This document shows, piece after piece, positions 44,358 to 52,764 of a stretch of DNA of 64,000 nucleotides. The stretch spans positions 1 through 64,000 of the forward strand of contig NZ_JAEQ01000011.1 in assembly GCF_000518985.1 (NCBI RefSeq), in the 5' to 3' direction. This DNA is from Chelativorans sp. J32. Lineage in GTDB: Bacteria > Pseudomonadota > Alphaproteobacteria > Rhizobiales > Rhizobiaceae. The notes under the pieces are model-generated. The model ran no database searches. It worked only from the letters and a program-made list of their open reading frames with translations, and was not told the DNA's origin. Made by a program: the position numbers and the translations under genes. Numbering within the stretch: the first letter of the stretch is position 1; every line of letters starts with the position of its first letter.

Positions 44358-46943
44358 CTATTGCGGCAATGCATAAGCGATGATCGAATCCCCCGCTTTC
44401 GTGCCGGTCGAACCATGACCGCCGGCCACCACGACCAGATATTGCCGGCCATCCTCGCCCATATAGGTGGAAGGTGTAGCCTGGCCGCCCGCCGGAAGTC
44501 GGGCGCGCCAGAGCTCCTCTCCCGTGCGCAGGTCATAGCCTCGCACATAATAATCGAGGGTTCCCGAGAGGAACGCCACGCCGCCGGCCGTGACGATCGG
44601 GCCGCCGATGCCTGGAACACCCATCTTGAAGGGCAGCGGGATGGGCGAAAGATCGCGCACCGTGCCGTTCACGAGTTTGTAGACGGTCTCACCGGTGGTT
44701 AGGTCCACGGCAGCGATATAGCCCCATGGCGGTCTTTGACAGGGAAGCTGGATCGGCGAATAGAAGGGTCCCATCTGGGCTGCGTAAGGCGCCCCGAAAT
44801 TCTCGTTGAAGATCGGCTCGCCCTCCTGCGTAACCACACGGGAAAGCTCGTCCTGACGCGGAACCTGCTTCACTTCGAAAGCAAGATAGACCGGCATGGC
44901 GAACATGATGTCTCGATTGGGATCCACTGCAACCGAACCCCAGTTGAAGGTCCCGAAATTGCCCGGATAAACAATGGTGCCCTCAAGCGATGGCGGTGTG
45001 AACAGGCCTTCGTAGCGTAACTGGTGGAAGCGAATCCGGCAGTAGAGCTGGTCGATCGGCGTGGCGCCCCACATATCGGCTTCGGTGAGCGGCTCGGGAG
45101 CAAAGGAGATGGCCGAACGCGGCTGAGTGGGGGCCGTGTGATCGCCTTGCACTGCGCCTTGTGGCACTGGCCGCTCCTCGACCGGGAAGATCGGCTCGCC
45201 GGTCGCCCTGTTGAGGACGAAAATCTCGCCTTGCTTAGTCGCCTGTACCAGCGCCGGCACAACCTGTCCGTCGACCGTGAGGTCGACCAGACTCGGCTGC
45301 GCCGGCACATCATAGTCCCAGATGTCGTGATGTGCCGCCTGGAACACCCATGCTACCTGCCCCGTATCTGCCCGGAGCGCCAGCACGGATGACGAGTAGC
45401 GCTCGGTGTTCTCCCCTCGATTGCCGCCGAACTGGTCAGGGGATTCGTTACCCATAGGAAAATAGACGAGACCGAGATTGGCATCGTAACTCGCCACGCT
45501 CCAGGAATTCGGGGCGTTCTGGGAATAAACTCCGTCCGGTGCGATCGGCTGCGTGGCTTCCGGGTTCTTGCTGTCGAAATTCCATACAAGCGCCCCGGTA
45601 TAGGCATCAAACGCCCGGATCACGCCGGACGGCGAGGTCGTCGCCTCGTTGTCGTTGACGGCTCCGCCCACGATAACGAGCCGTCCAGCGATCACGGGTG
45701 GAGAAGTGGAATAATAGGATCCAGGCGTCACATTCGGCATGTTCGCCCAGAGGTTGATCGTGCCATCCTCGCCGCCGAAGCCCGGGCAAATCTCCCCCGT
45801 GTCGGCGCTGATCGTGATCAGCCTTCCATCAGAGGTGGGCACGAACAGCCGCTTCATGCATTGCTCGGTGAGGGTCACGCTGGATGGCGGCTCTTCGCGT
45901 ATGACGACAGGAACCGGTGCGCCCGCCTCTGCCTGGCCCGTCACGATGTTCTGCGGCACCGGGGCAGCCTGCGTCGTAATTTCTTCGGCGCTCGCCGCGA
46001 GCTCGGCCGCCTCGTTCGGCGTACCGGCTGCTGCATTCGGCGCAGCCGCCTGCCCGGACGGAGCTGCGCCGCCCGGAGCGGCCTGGGCAGTCGGGCTGGT
46101 TGCAGGCAGGTCTCCTGGCGCGGCTTCATGATAGGATACACCCCGGCAGGTCATATGCTGCGTCGTCGGCGTTGGCGGCTGCCTGAGCTCCGGGTCGAAA
46201 CGCCACTTTTCCTGGCCGGTGACGGGATCCAGGGCGATGACGGTGCTGTAGGGTGTGCAGATATAGACGGTGTTGTTCACCATCAGCGGGGTAACCTCAT
46301 AGGTGGTTTCACCGGGATCGTCTTCGCGGCGCACCTCTCCCGTCCGGTATGTCCATGCGACCTCAAGCTGCGCGACGTTTTCCGGCGTGATCTGATCCAG
46401 CGGCGAATAGCGGTCGCCAAAGGAGGTTCGCCCATAGGCTACCCACTCGCCAGGCGGCACATCGTCGGGCTGGGGCGCGGGTGAGACGGCGATCCGGTCC
46501 TCGGGGAAAGCGCCGCGAGTGTCATGTGGGTCCTGAAACATGGAATAGACGCCGACGATTGCCGCAACGGCAATCGACCCGGCGAGTACGCCGCTGCCTA
46601 AGCCATAGCCGGTCCTTCGGCCTTCGGGGCCACGCATAGCCCGAACCATCGGCGGCAGCAGAAGCAAGACACCCAAGACCAGGATCAGGGCGCCGCGAGG
46701 CACGAGTGCCCACCAGTCGAAGCCAACCTCCCAGACGCCCCAGGCGAGGGTGACAAGGATAGTCAGGCCATAGATAAGCAGTCCGCTTGCCCTTCGCACG
46801 AGCAGCAGTGCGCCGGAAATCGCCAAGAGAAGGCCGAGCAGGATGTAGAACCACGAGCCGCCGAGAAAGGCGAGCCAGATGCCGCCGGCAACCAGTGCAA
46901 TTCCGAGAAGAATAATGATGACGGATAATATGATGCGATACAC
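44358..46943 (-). CDS. Membrane-bound PQQ-dependent glucose dehydrogenase-like protein
   Basis: The 861-residue quinoprotein resembles Gcd, which oxidises glucose to gluconolactone in the periplasm and passes electrons to ubiquinone. Five N-terminal membrane helices span about residues 1-135. The PQQ beta-propeller begins near WVAYGRTSFGDRYSPLDQI and includes MTCRGVSYHE and AAHHDIWDYDVPAQP. Between residues 274 and 355 there is an Ala/Pro-rich insertion of about 80 residues (AAPGGAAPSGQAAAPNAAAG) where E. coli Gcd has only some 15. The blades resume at MKRLFVPTSDGRL. The substrate may be another aldose. It is preceded by an EcfG-like promoter. Confidence 0.9.
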   Translation of the reverse strand: MYRIILSVIIILLGIALVAGGIWLAFLGGSWFYILLGLLLAISGALLLVRRASGLLIYGLTILVTLAWGVWEVGFDWWALVPRGALILVLGVLLLLPPMVRAMRGPEGRRTGYGLGSGVLAGSIAVAAIVGVYSMFQDPHDTRGAFPEDRIAVSPAPQPDDVPPGEWVAYGRTSFGDRYSPLDQITPENVAQLEVAWTYRTGEVRREDDPGETTYEVTPLMVNNTVYICTPYSTVIALDPVTGQEKWRFDPELRQPPTPTTQHMTCRGVSYHEAAPGDLPATSPTAQAAPGGAAPSGQAAAPNAAAGTPNEAAELAASAEEITTQAAPVPQNIVTGQAEAGAPVPVVIREEPPSSVTLTEQCMKRLFVPTSDGRLITISADTGEICPGFGGEDGTINLWANMPNVTPGSYYSTSPPVIAGRLVIVGGAVNDNEATTSPSGVIRAFDAYTGALVWNFDSKNPEATQPIAPDGVYSQNAPNSWSVASYDANLGLVYFPMGNESPDQFGGNRGENTERYSSSVLALRADTGQVAWVFQAAHHDIWDYDVPAQPSLVDLTVDGQVVPALVQATKQGEIFVLNRATGEPIFPVEERPVPQGAVQGDHTAPTQPRSAISFAPEPLTEADMWGATPIDQLYCRIRFHQLRYEGLFTPPSLEGTIVYPGNFGTFNWGSVAVDPNRDIMFAMPVYLAFEVKQVPRQDELSRVVTQEGEPIFNENFGAPYAAQMGPFYSPIQLPCQRPPWGYIAAVDLTTGETVYKLVNGTVRDLSPIPLPFKMGVPGIGGPIVTAGGVAFLSGTLDYYVRGYDLRTGEELWRARLPAGGQATPSTYMGEDGRQYLVVVAGGHGSTGTKAGDSIIAYALPQ

Positions 46944-46978
46944 GGAGCACCTCTGAGGATTGGCGGCCGACCGTGCAA

Positions 46979-47003
46979 AACTGCAGTTGCGGGCTAACGT
47001 TCC
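46979..47003 (-). promoter_or_regulatory. EcfG-type promoter for the PQQ dehydrogenase
   Basis: On the minus strand GGAAC-N16-AGTT, one mismatch to the consensus, ends 36 bp before the start codon at 46943. Confidence 0.6.
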
Positions 47004-47059
47004 GTAACAAACACTTTATGAGGACCTGTCGTTACTGAACGGAAGCTTGGCTTGAATGC

Positions 47060-47088
47060 AAAAGAGGCGGCCAAAGACCGCCTCTTTT
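47060..47088 (-). terminator. Terminator between the PQQ dehydrogenase upstream region and the DUF892 gene
   Basis: AAAAGAGGCGG and CCGCCTCTTTT form a perfect 11-bp stem around a seven-base loop CCAAAGA. The flanking A and T runs make it work in either direction. It ends the DUF892 transcript on the minus strand. Confidence 0.85.
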
Positions 47089-47107
47089 GGACCGTCCTAT
47101 GTGTGGA

Positions 47108-47602
47108 TCAGGCTGCCTTCTTGTTGGCTTGCGACTCGGCGAGCTTGGTCAGGAGTTCGTCGGTCCTCTTCTCTTCTTCGAGCGTCTGTTCGAAAAGCTT
47201 CGCAGCTTCTTCCATTCCGAGCTGCCGTGCCCATGTGCGCAGCGTGCCGTAGCGGGAAATCTCGTAATGCTCGATGGACTGGCTTGCGGAAACCAGGCCG
47301 GCATCCAGCGCATCCGAGCCGGCAAACTCTTCCATGATCTCCTGGCCTTCGGCAACCAGCCCCTGCATTGCTTCGCAAGGCTTGCCGCGCGGCGCACGGT
47401 CCATGCTCTCGAACACCTTCTCCAAACGTTCGACTTGCCCTTCGGTTTCGTCGCGGTGCTTCTCCAGCGCCTTCTTCAGCTCATCGGACTTTGCCGCTTT
47501 TGCCATCTTCGGCAGCGCCCGGAGAAGTTGTTTCTCGGCGTGATAGATGTCTTTCAGCGTCTCCAGCATCAGATTTTCAAGGGTGCGATTTTGAGCGGCC
47601 AT
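47108..47602 (-). CDS. YciE/YciF-type ferritin-like protein (DUF892), copy 2
   Basis: The 164-residue DUF892 protein starts LENLMLETLKDIYHAEKQLL, the conserved YciF opening with the Asp/His/Glu metal-site residues. It has the later VSASQSIEHYEISRYGTLRTWA helix, and a Lys-rich tail. It is a better canonical match than the copy at 42459. It is preceded by a perfect GGAAC-N16-CGTT promoter, as is common for yciF-type genes in the alphaproteobacterial general stress regulon. Confidence 0.92.
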   Translation of the reverse strand: MAAQNRTLENLMLETLKDIYHAEKQLLRALPKMAKAAKSDELKKALEKHRDETEGQVERLEKVFESMDRAPRGKPCEAMQGLVAEGQEIMEEFAGSDALDAGLVSASQSIEHYEISRYGTLRTWARQLGMEEAAKLFEQTLEEEKRTDELLTKLAESQANKKAA

Positions 47603-47641
47603 TAAGCTCTCCTGTCAGCTCTCTCGGTAGCAAGCACTTCG

Positions 47642-47666
47642 AACGGCTTTACCGGCCTCTGGTTCC
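47642..47666 (-). promoter_or_regulatory. EcfG-type promoter for the DUF892 copy 2 gene
   Basis: On the minus strand GGAAC-N16-CGTT is a perfect consensus match, ending 40 bp before the start codon at 47602. It diverges from the candidate at 47710. Confidence 0.85.
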
Positions 47667-47709
47667 CGTGCGCGCGAGAAATCCCACCCGGTCTTTTCAC
47701 TGGCCCGCT

Positions 47710-47734
47710 CGAACAATCGACATGTCTTGTCGTT
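47710..47734 (+). promoter_or_regulatory. EcfG-like promoter for the DUF2267/erythromycin-esterase operon
   Basis: CGAAC-N16-CGTT has one mismatch in the -35 element. It lies 59 bp before the DUF2267 start codon, back to back with the perfect promoter at 47642-47666. Confidence 0.55.
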
Positions 47735-47792
47735 AGGTCATGGAGCCGGGCCAAGTGACCCAAAACAGCCAAAAACTAGGAAGGACAGGATC

Positions 47793-48230
47793 ATGAGCTC
47801 CACCGGCCTCGACGTTTTGGACAAGACCATTCAGACCACACATATCTGGCTCAATGAGATCATGGAGGAGCATGGAGACGACCGGCAGGCTGCGTGGCAT
47901 ATCCTCGGCGCGGTGCTGCGCGCCCTGCGAGACCGGCTCCCTGCAGAACTCGCCGCTCATCTGGCCGCCGAACTGCCGCTGGTCGTCCGCGGTCTCTATT
48001 ACGATCAATACGAACCTTCGAAGCAGCCAGATAGGACTCGCTCGCTTGATGAGTTCCTTGAGCGCGTACAAGATGGGCTGAAGATGACCCGGCCCGTGGA
48101 TCCGACGGAGGCCAGCCGGACCGTCTTCAAGGTTATCGCCCATCATGTCGATCTCGGCCAGTCGGCAAAGGTCCGCGATGCGCTTCCCAAGGACGTCCAG
48201 GCGCTCTGGCCTGAGAGCGTAGGCGTCTGA
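47793..48230 (+). CDS. DUF2267 family protein
   Basis: The 145-residue helical protein matches DUF2267: DKTIQTTHIWLNEIMEEHGD at the start, AWHILGAVLRALRDRLPAELAAHLAAELP in the middle and a PLVVRGLYYDQYEP block. Function is unknown; it is common in stress-related clusters. ATG at 47793 has AGGA upstream. It opens an operon of six genes with gaps of 10-35 bp, ending at 51866. Confidence 0.88.
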   Translation: MSSTGLDVLDKTIQTTHIWLNEIMEEHGDDRQAAWHILGAVLRALRDRLPAELAAHLAAELPLVVRGLYYDQYEPSKQPDRTRSLDEFLERVQDGLKMTRPVDPTEASRTVFKVIAHHVDLGQSAKVRDALPKDVQALWPESVGV

Positions 48231-48241
48231 CGGGGCGGCAG

Positions 48242-49582
48242 ATGGCGCAGGCCGACGTCACCGAACGCAGCCGTGCACGCGATGCCGAAGAAGCGGCAGC
48301 GTGGGTGAGGCAGAAATGCGAATCGCTTCCACCGCCGGAAAAGGCGGACGCCTTCGGAGCACTATTCGACCGCTTCGGCGGTGCGCAAGTCGTGCTTCTA
48401 GGAGAGGCTACTCACGGGACATCTGAATTTTACAGATCCCGGGATGCCATCACGAGACGCCTTATTGAGAGACACGGGTTCAACATCGTCGCCATCGAAG
48501 CAGATTGGCCCGATGCAGCCCGGGTCGACCGTTATGTGCGTCACCAGCCGGCGGGCCGTTATGACGAGGAGATTTTTGCCCGGTTTCCCACCTGGATGTG
48601 GCGGAACGAGGAATTCGCCGGCTTCGTTGAGTGGCTGCGTACCCACAACCAGGATCTTCCGCAGGGCCGCCGTGTGGAGTTCCGCGGCCTCGACGTCTAT
48701 TCCCTCGGCTCATCCCTTCAAGCGGTCATCGACTATCTCGATCGGGTCGACCCGGAGGGAGCGAAGGACGCGCGGCGCCGTTATGGGTGCCTTTCGCCCT
48801 GGCAGGACGAGCCCTCCCTCTATGGCCGCGCGGTGCTGCGCGGCGGACAGGACAGTTGCGAAAAGGAGGTGGTTGACCAGCTGAAGGATCTTCTCACCCG
48901 GCGTCTCGATTACCTCGGGCATGATGGGGAAGACTTCTTCGATGCAGCCCAGAACGCGCGGATCGTGCGCTCGGCGGAGCATTATTACCGGATCATGTAT
49001 CACGGGACGACCGAATCCTGGAACCTGCGCGACCGGCATATGTTTGACACGCTCAAGGCGTTGCTGTCGCGACGTCCCGAGGCAAAGGCTGTCGTTTGGG
49101 CTCACAACTCCCACATAGGAAATGCTGCGGCCACGGCGATGGGCTGGCAGGGCGAGTTCAATATCGGCGAACTCTGCCGAACGGCTTTCGGCGACGGAGC
49201 CGTGCTGATCGGCTTCGGCACCGACCGGGGGACAGTTGCTGCCGCCGACGATTGGGGTGGCGAGATGCGCATCATGAACATTGTGCCCTCTCGCCCCGAC
49301 TCCCACGAACGAGTCTTCCGGCAATCGGGCAACGCACGTTGCCTCACCGATCTCCGCGAATCAGTCGGCCGGGAATTGCGCGATGCGCTTTCGTTGCCGC
49401 GCCTGGAGCGCGCGATCGGAGTGGTCTATCGGCCGGAGTCCGAGCTTTACAGCCATTATTTCGAGGCCGTCCTGCCGGAGCAGTTCGACGCCTTCGTCTG
49501 GTTCGAAGATACCCGCGCCGTAACACCCCTGCCGGTCGAGCGGCCGCATGGTGTGCCGGAAACCTATCCCTTCGGAGTATAG
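48242..49582 (+). CDS. Erythromycin esterase-family hydrolase
   Basis: The 446-residue protein belongs to the EreA/EreB superfamily. It has VVLLGEATHGTSEFYRSRDAI with the catalytic His and the general-base Glu, and the FNIVAIEADWPDA and AVVWAHNSHIGNA blocks. The family is broad; many members in environmental bacteria do not act on macrolides. It is often fused to or next to a phosphoribosyltransferase, and one lies two genes downstream here. An antibiotic-resistance role should not be assumed. Confidence 0.88.
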   Translation: MAQADVTERSRARDAEEAAAWVRQKCESLPPPEKADAFGALFDRFGGAQVVLLGEATHGTSEFYRSRDAITRRLIERHGFNIVAIEADWPDAARVDRYVRHQPAGRYDEEIFARFPTWMWRNEEFAGFVEWLRTHNQDLPQGRRVEFRGLDVYSLGSSLQAVIDYLDRVDPEGAKDARRRYGCLSPWQDEPSLYGRAVLRGGQDSCEKEVVDQLKDLLTRRLDYLGHDGEDFFDAAQNARIVRSAEHYYRIMYHGTTESWNLRDRHMFDTLKALLSRRPEAKAVVWAHNSHIGNAAATAMGWQGEFNIGELCRTAFGDGAVLIGFGTDRGTVAAADDWGGEMRIMNIVPSRPDSHERVFRQSGNARCLTDLRESVGRELRDALSLPRLERAIGVVYRPESELYSHYFEAVLPEQFDAFVWFEDTRAVTPLPVERPHGVPETYPFGV

Positions 49583-49600
49583 CCTGAGACGGAGCTGCCC

Positions 49601-50437
49601 ATGTCCACCCAGATTCAGCTTGAGCGGAAAGACGAAGCCGGCGTCGAAACGGCCGAGGGCGTGGTCGAGATTCGGCCGGATCTCGCCTACCGCCGGTTGG
49701 TGATGGTCAACGTGATCTTCTTCGGGTTCCCTGGCAGCAAAGACTGGGTGCTGGTGGATGCCGGGGTGATGGGTTCGGCGTCTGCCATCCGGGATGCGGC
49801 TGCCGTTCGATTCGGAAAGGAAAATCCGCCGTCTGCGATCGTTCTGACGCATGGGCATTTCGATCATATCGGCGCCCTGCAAGCGCTTCTGGAGGATTGG
49901 GATGTTCCCGTCTATGCTCATCCCCTGGAGCATCCATATCTCGACGGAAGCCGCTCCTACCCACCGGCTGATCCCTGGGTGGGCGGCGGATTGATGGCGC
50001 TTCTCTCGCCACTATATCCAACCGATCCCATCGATGTGACGCCGCATCTTCGGGTACTCCCGGACGACGGTACGCTGCCCGGAATGCCCGGCTGGCGCTG
50101 GATCCATACGCCAGGCCATGCACCGGGACATGTCTCCCTCTGGCGCGAGGAGGATTCCACCATCATTGCTGGAGACGCTGTAATCACCACCGGCCAGGAA
50201 TCGGCTTACGACGTTGCCGTTCAATCGCCGCAGATGCACGGACCGCCACGCTATTTTACGCCTGATTGGCAAGAAGCCTGGGCCTCCGCACGCAAGCTTG
50301 CTGCGCTGGAGCCCGAACTGTTGGTGACGGGCCATGGCCATGCGATGGCCGGTGCCAATATGCGTTCGGCACTCCATCAATTGGCTGACAACTTCGACCG
50401 TATAGCCTTCCCCGCCGATATGCGGACAACGCGATAG
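49601..50437 (+). CDS. MBL-fold metallo-hydrolase
   Basis: The 278-residue protein has the metallo-beta-lactamase fold with the zinc motif LTHGHFDHIGAL, the HTPGHAPGHVSLW His, and the AGDAVITT Asp. The HTPGHAPGH region is typical of the glyoxalase II/RNase Z-type superfamily. The N-terminal part has the DLAYRRLVMVNVIFFG block. The substrate is unknown. It lies 18 bp after the erythromycin esterase gene. Confidence 0.88.
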   Translation: MSTQIQLERKDEAGVETAEGVVEIRPDLAYRRLVMVNVIFFGFPGSKDWVLVDAGVMGSASAIRDAAAVRFGKENPPSAIVLTHGHFDHIGALQALLEDWDVPVYAHPLEHPYLDGSRSYPPADPWVGGGLMALLSPLYPTDPIDVTPHLRVLPDDGTLPGMPGWRWIHTPGHAPGHVSLWREEDSTIIAGDAVITTGQESAYDVAVQSPQMHGPPRYFTPDWQEAWASARKLAALEPELLVTGHGHAMAGANMRSALHQLADNFDRIAFPADMRTTR

Positions 50438-50453
50438 ACGAGCCGCTTTGACT

Positions 50454-51143
50454 ATGCCGGGGAGAAAAGCCGAATTCAGCGATCGCCGGGAGGCCGGGCG
50501 GCGGCTCGCTGCGGAACTGGGCCATCTGCAGGATGAGCACCCGGTCGTGTTGGCCCTTCCCCGCGGCGGGGTGCCTGTCGCCTTCGAGGTTGCAAAAGCG
50601 CTCTCTGCACCTCTTGATCTTCTTATGGTGCGCAAGCTCGGTGCGCCCGGCCACGCCGAGTTGGGCATTGGAGCGGTGGTGGACGGAAGCGATCCTCAGA
50701 TCGTGCTTAATGACGAGGCTATGGGGATCATCAAGCCTTCATCCGACTATGTTCACAGTGAAATGGAGCGCCAGCTCGCCGAAATCGATCGCCGCCGGGC
50801 TGCCTACTTTGCCAATCACGATCCCACTCCGATCGCGGGCCGCACCGTTATTCTGGTGGACGACGGCATAGCGACCGGGGGTACCGTGCGCGTCGCACTG
50901 AAGGCTCTGCGCAGGTCGAGCGCGGCGCGCATTGTGCTCGCAGTGCCGGTGGCACCCCGCGACACGCTTGATGCCCTGCATGATGATGCGGACGAGGTCG
51001 TGTGCCTGTCGACACCTGTCGATTTCCACGCCGTCGGTCTGCACTACCAAGATTTCGAGCAGACGACCGATGCTGAAGTGATCCGCTATCTTGGGGAAGC
51101 CCGCGGCTGGCTTCCCAGGGAAAACCACCATTCCGAAGGATAG
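50454..51143 (+). CDS. Type I phosphoribosyltransferase domain protein
   Basis: The 229-residue protein has LALPRGGVPVAFEVAKALSA and the PRPP-binding VILVDDGIATGGTVRVALKAL. The region between has KLGAPGHAELGIGAVVDG, characteristic of the phosphoribosyltransferase often fused to erythromycin-esterase or dienelactone-hydrolase domains. No specific nucleobase can be assigned. ATG at 50454 was chosen over TTG at 50448. No clear ribosome site was seen. Confidence 0.88.
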   Translation: MPGRKAEFSDRREAGRRLAAELGHLQDEHPVVLALPRGGVPVAFEVAKALSAPLDLLMVRKLGAPGHAELGIGAVVDGSDPQIVLNDEAMGIIKPSSDYVHSEMERQLAEIDRRRAAYFANHDPTPIAGRTVILVDDGIATGGTVRVALKALRRSSAARIVLAVPVAPRDTLDALHDDADEVVCLSTPVDFHAVGLHYQDFEQTTDAEVIRYLGEARGWLPRENHHSEG

Positions 51144-51153
51144 GAGAGCCGAC

Positions 51154-51621
51154 ATGCCTCTGAGCCTCCTGAGCCCGTCCTTCGCAGACGGGAAGCGAAT
51201 TCCCGATAAATATACGCGCGACCAGGAAAATCTGTCGCCACCGCTTAGGTGGACCGGCGCACCCGCAGGAGCACAGAGCTTCGTGCTCGTCCTGGACGAT
51301 CCCGATGCACCAAGCGGCACATTCGGCCATTGGGGGCTCTTTAACATTCCTGCGGATTGGGATCGGCTGCCGGAAAGTGTCGAGACTGGCCCCGACAAGG
51401 GTTCGCTTCGCATCTGCCGAAACGATTTCGGCAACAATCACTATGACGGTCCGCAGCCTCCAAGAGGGGGCGGCGTGCATCGCTATCATTTCCGCCTGGC
51501 AGCGCTCAGCCTCCCCTCACTGAACCTGCCCCCGATATCCAGCGTCGAGGATCTGTGGCGTGCGGCGGAGAAGCACCGGCTCGAAGAGGCAATTCTCATC
51601 GGTACCTATTCGCGCGATTGA
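51154..51621 (+). CDS. YbhB/YbcL-type PEBP-family protein
   Basis: The 155-residue protein is a bacterial Raf-kinase-inhibitor-like (PEBP) protein. It has the NLSPPLRWTGAP opening, FVLVLDDPDAPSGTFGHWGLFNIP with the ligand-pocket residues, and the HRYHFRLAALS segment. The GGAGAG ribosome site is seven bases before the ATG. The bacterial role is not known; the family is frequent in stress-induced operons. Confidence 0.9.
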   Translation: MPLSLLSPSFADGKRIPDKYTRDQENLSPPLRWTGAPAGAQSFVLVLDDPDAPSGTFGHWGLFNIPADWDRLPESVETGPDKGSLRICRNDFGNNHYDGPQPPRGGGVHRYHFRLAALSLPSLNLPPISSVEDLWRAAEKHRLEEAILIGTYSRD

Positions 51622-51656
51622 ACGCGGTATTCACGAGCCCATGGTAGGAGAAAAAC

Positions 51657-51866
51657 ATGACTCCCGAAGAACACGATCTGCGGCACCATACCCGCAAGAT
51701 GAAGGTTCGCCTGCAGGAAACCGTGGAGCATCTGCGCGAGGACATCGAGAAGGTGGATGATCCTCAACTCAAGGCGATGTTCGAAACCTCGGCCGAGGTG
51801 CTCATCGGTCTAGCGACGGCTTTCGACCATTACGAGCGGAAGAACGAGAGCGCCTGGCGCACCTGA
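51657..51866 (+). CDS. Small helical hypothetical protein at the operon end
   Basis: The 69-residue protein is charged and helical (HHTRKMKVRLQETVEHLRED, then LKAMFETSAEVLIGLATAFDHYE). I do not recognise a family. ATG at 51657 has TAGGAG seven bases upstream. It ends the DUF2267 operon and stops seven bases before the convergent GST gene. Confidence 0.6.
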   Translation: MTPEEHDLRHHTRKMKVRLQETVEHLREDIEKVDDPQLKAMFETSAEVLIGLATAFDHYERKNESAWRT

Positions 51867-51872
51867 TAGGCC

Positions 51873-52550
51873 TCACAGCCGAAAGCGATCGGGCAGGTTT
51901 TCCTTGAAGGGGAAGAACTGGAAATAGGGACGTGCTTCGCCAAGCGTGCGTTGAACGGAGGGGCGGTTCTCGAGCCTGGTGAAATAAGCCGCCAGATTTG
52001 GGTGAGTGGACGTGAAAGGCTGGACGCACTCTGCATAAAAAAGCGCGGGAGCAGCGGCGCAGTCGGCAATGGAAAAACCCGCGCCTGCGGCCCATGTTCT
52101 CCCGGTCAGGTGACGTTCGGCCACGTCATAGGCGGTCCCAAGCATTGCCCGCGCTTCGGAAACGCCATGCGGGTCGGTTTTTCCTTCTGGGCGGATACGA
52201 TCCGTGACGATCTTTTGCATTGGGACGCTCACGTAGAGGTCGAAAAAGCGATCCCATAGCCGTGCCTCGAGCGCTTCAGAGGGATCTGCAGGAATGAGAG
52301 GGAACGCACCCGGGTAATGCCGATCCAGATACTCGATGATGATGCTGGTCTCGGGGACCGTCCTGTCACGGCTCTCGTCTCTCAGGATCGGGATTTTTCC
52401 AACCGGCCACAGGGCAAAGAAGGCAGCGCTGGCTTCCTCGTCTGCGAGGTCGACGATCTCGCCGGAAAAGGGCGTTTCATTCTCGTAGAGAGCAATCAGC
52501 ACCTTATGGCAGAAGGAAGCCAAGGGGTGGAAGTAGAGCGTGAGCGACAT
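51873..52550 (-). CDS. Glutathione S-transferase
   Basis: The 225-residue protein has the GST N-terminal thioredoxin fold with LYFHPLASFCHKVLIALYENE and GKIPILRDESRD. The C-terminal helical domain has WAAGAGFSIADCAAAPALFY, with the N-capping box Asp. Its class is uncertain. The start at 52550 (MSLTLYFHPL) fits the family; upstream in-frame sequence to 52667 has no GST homology. It is convergent with the small operon-end gene. Confidence 0.9.
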   Translation of the reverse strand: MSLTLYFHPLASFCHKVLIALYENETPFSGEIVDLADEEASAAFFALWPVGKIPILRDESRDRTVPETSIIIEYLDRHYPGAFPLIPADPSEALEARLWDRFFDLYVSVPMQKIVTDRIRPEGKTDPHGVSEARAMLGTAYDVAERHLTGRTWAAGAGFSIADCAAAPALFYAECVQPFTSTHPNLAAYFTRLENRPSVQRTLGEARPYFQFFPFKENLPDRFRL

Positions 52551-52764
52551 GAGGACCTCGGGCGATTGGTTCTGGACGCTACGCGCCTTTCCCGGGCCGC
52601 TCAACCGGATTTCCGCAAAGTGGTCCCGATCGGCGCGGGAGGAAATTGCCAAGCCGCCCTCTTCCAACCGGCGGAGACATACCTAAATCAGAGGCGACCC
52701 CTTCTGGATGGTCGTTTTCCAGCTTCCAAAGTGATGCTTGCTCGCTGTTGAGGAGGTATTGCCT

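Noticed and set aside
48242-49582. Erythromycin-esterase gene as an antibiotic-resistance determinant
   Set aside because: The family is broad and environmental members sit in stress operons; nothing in the sequence shows macrolide activity.
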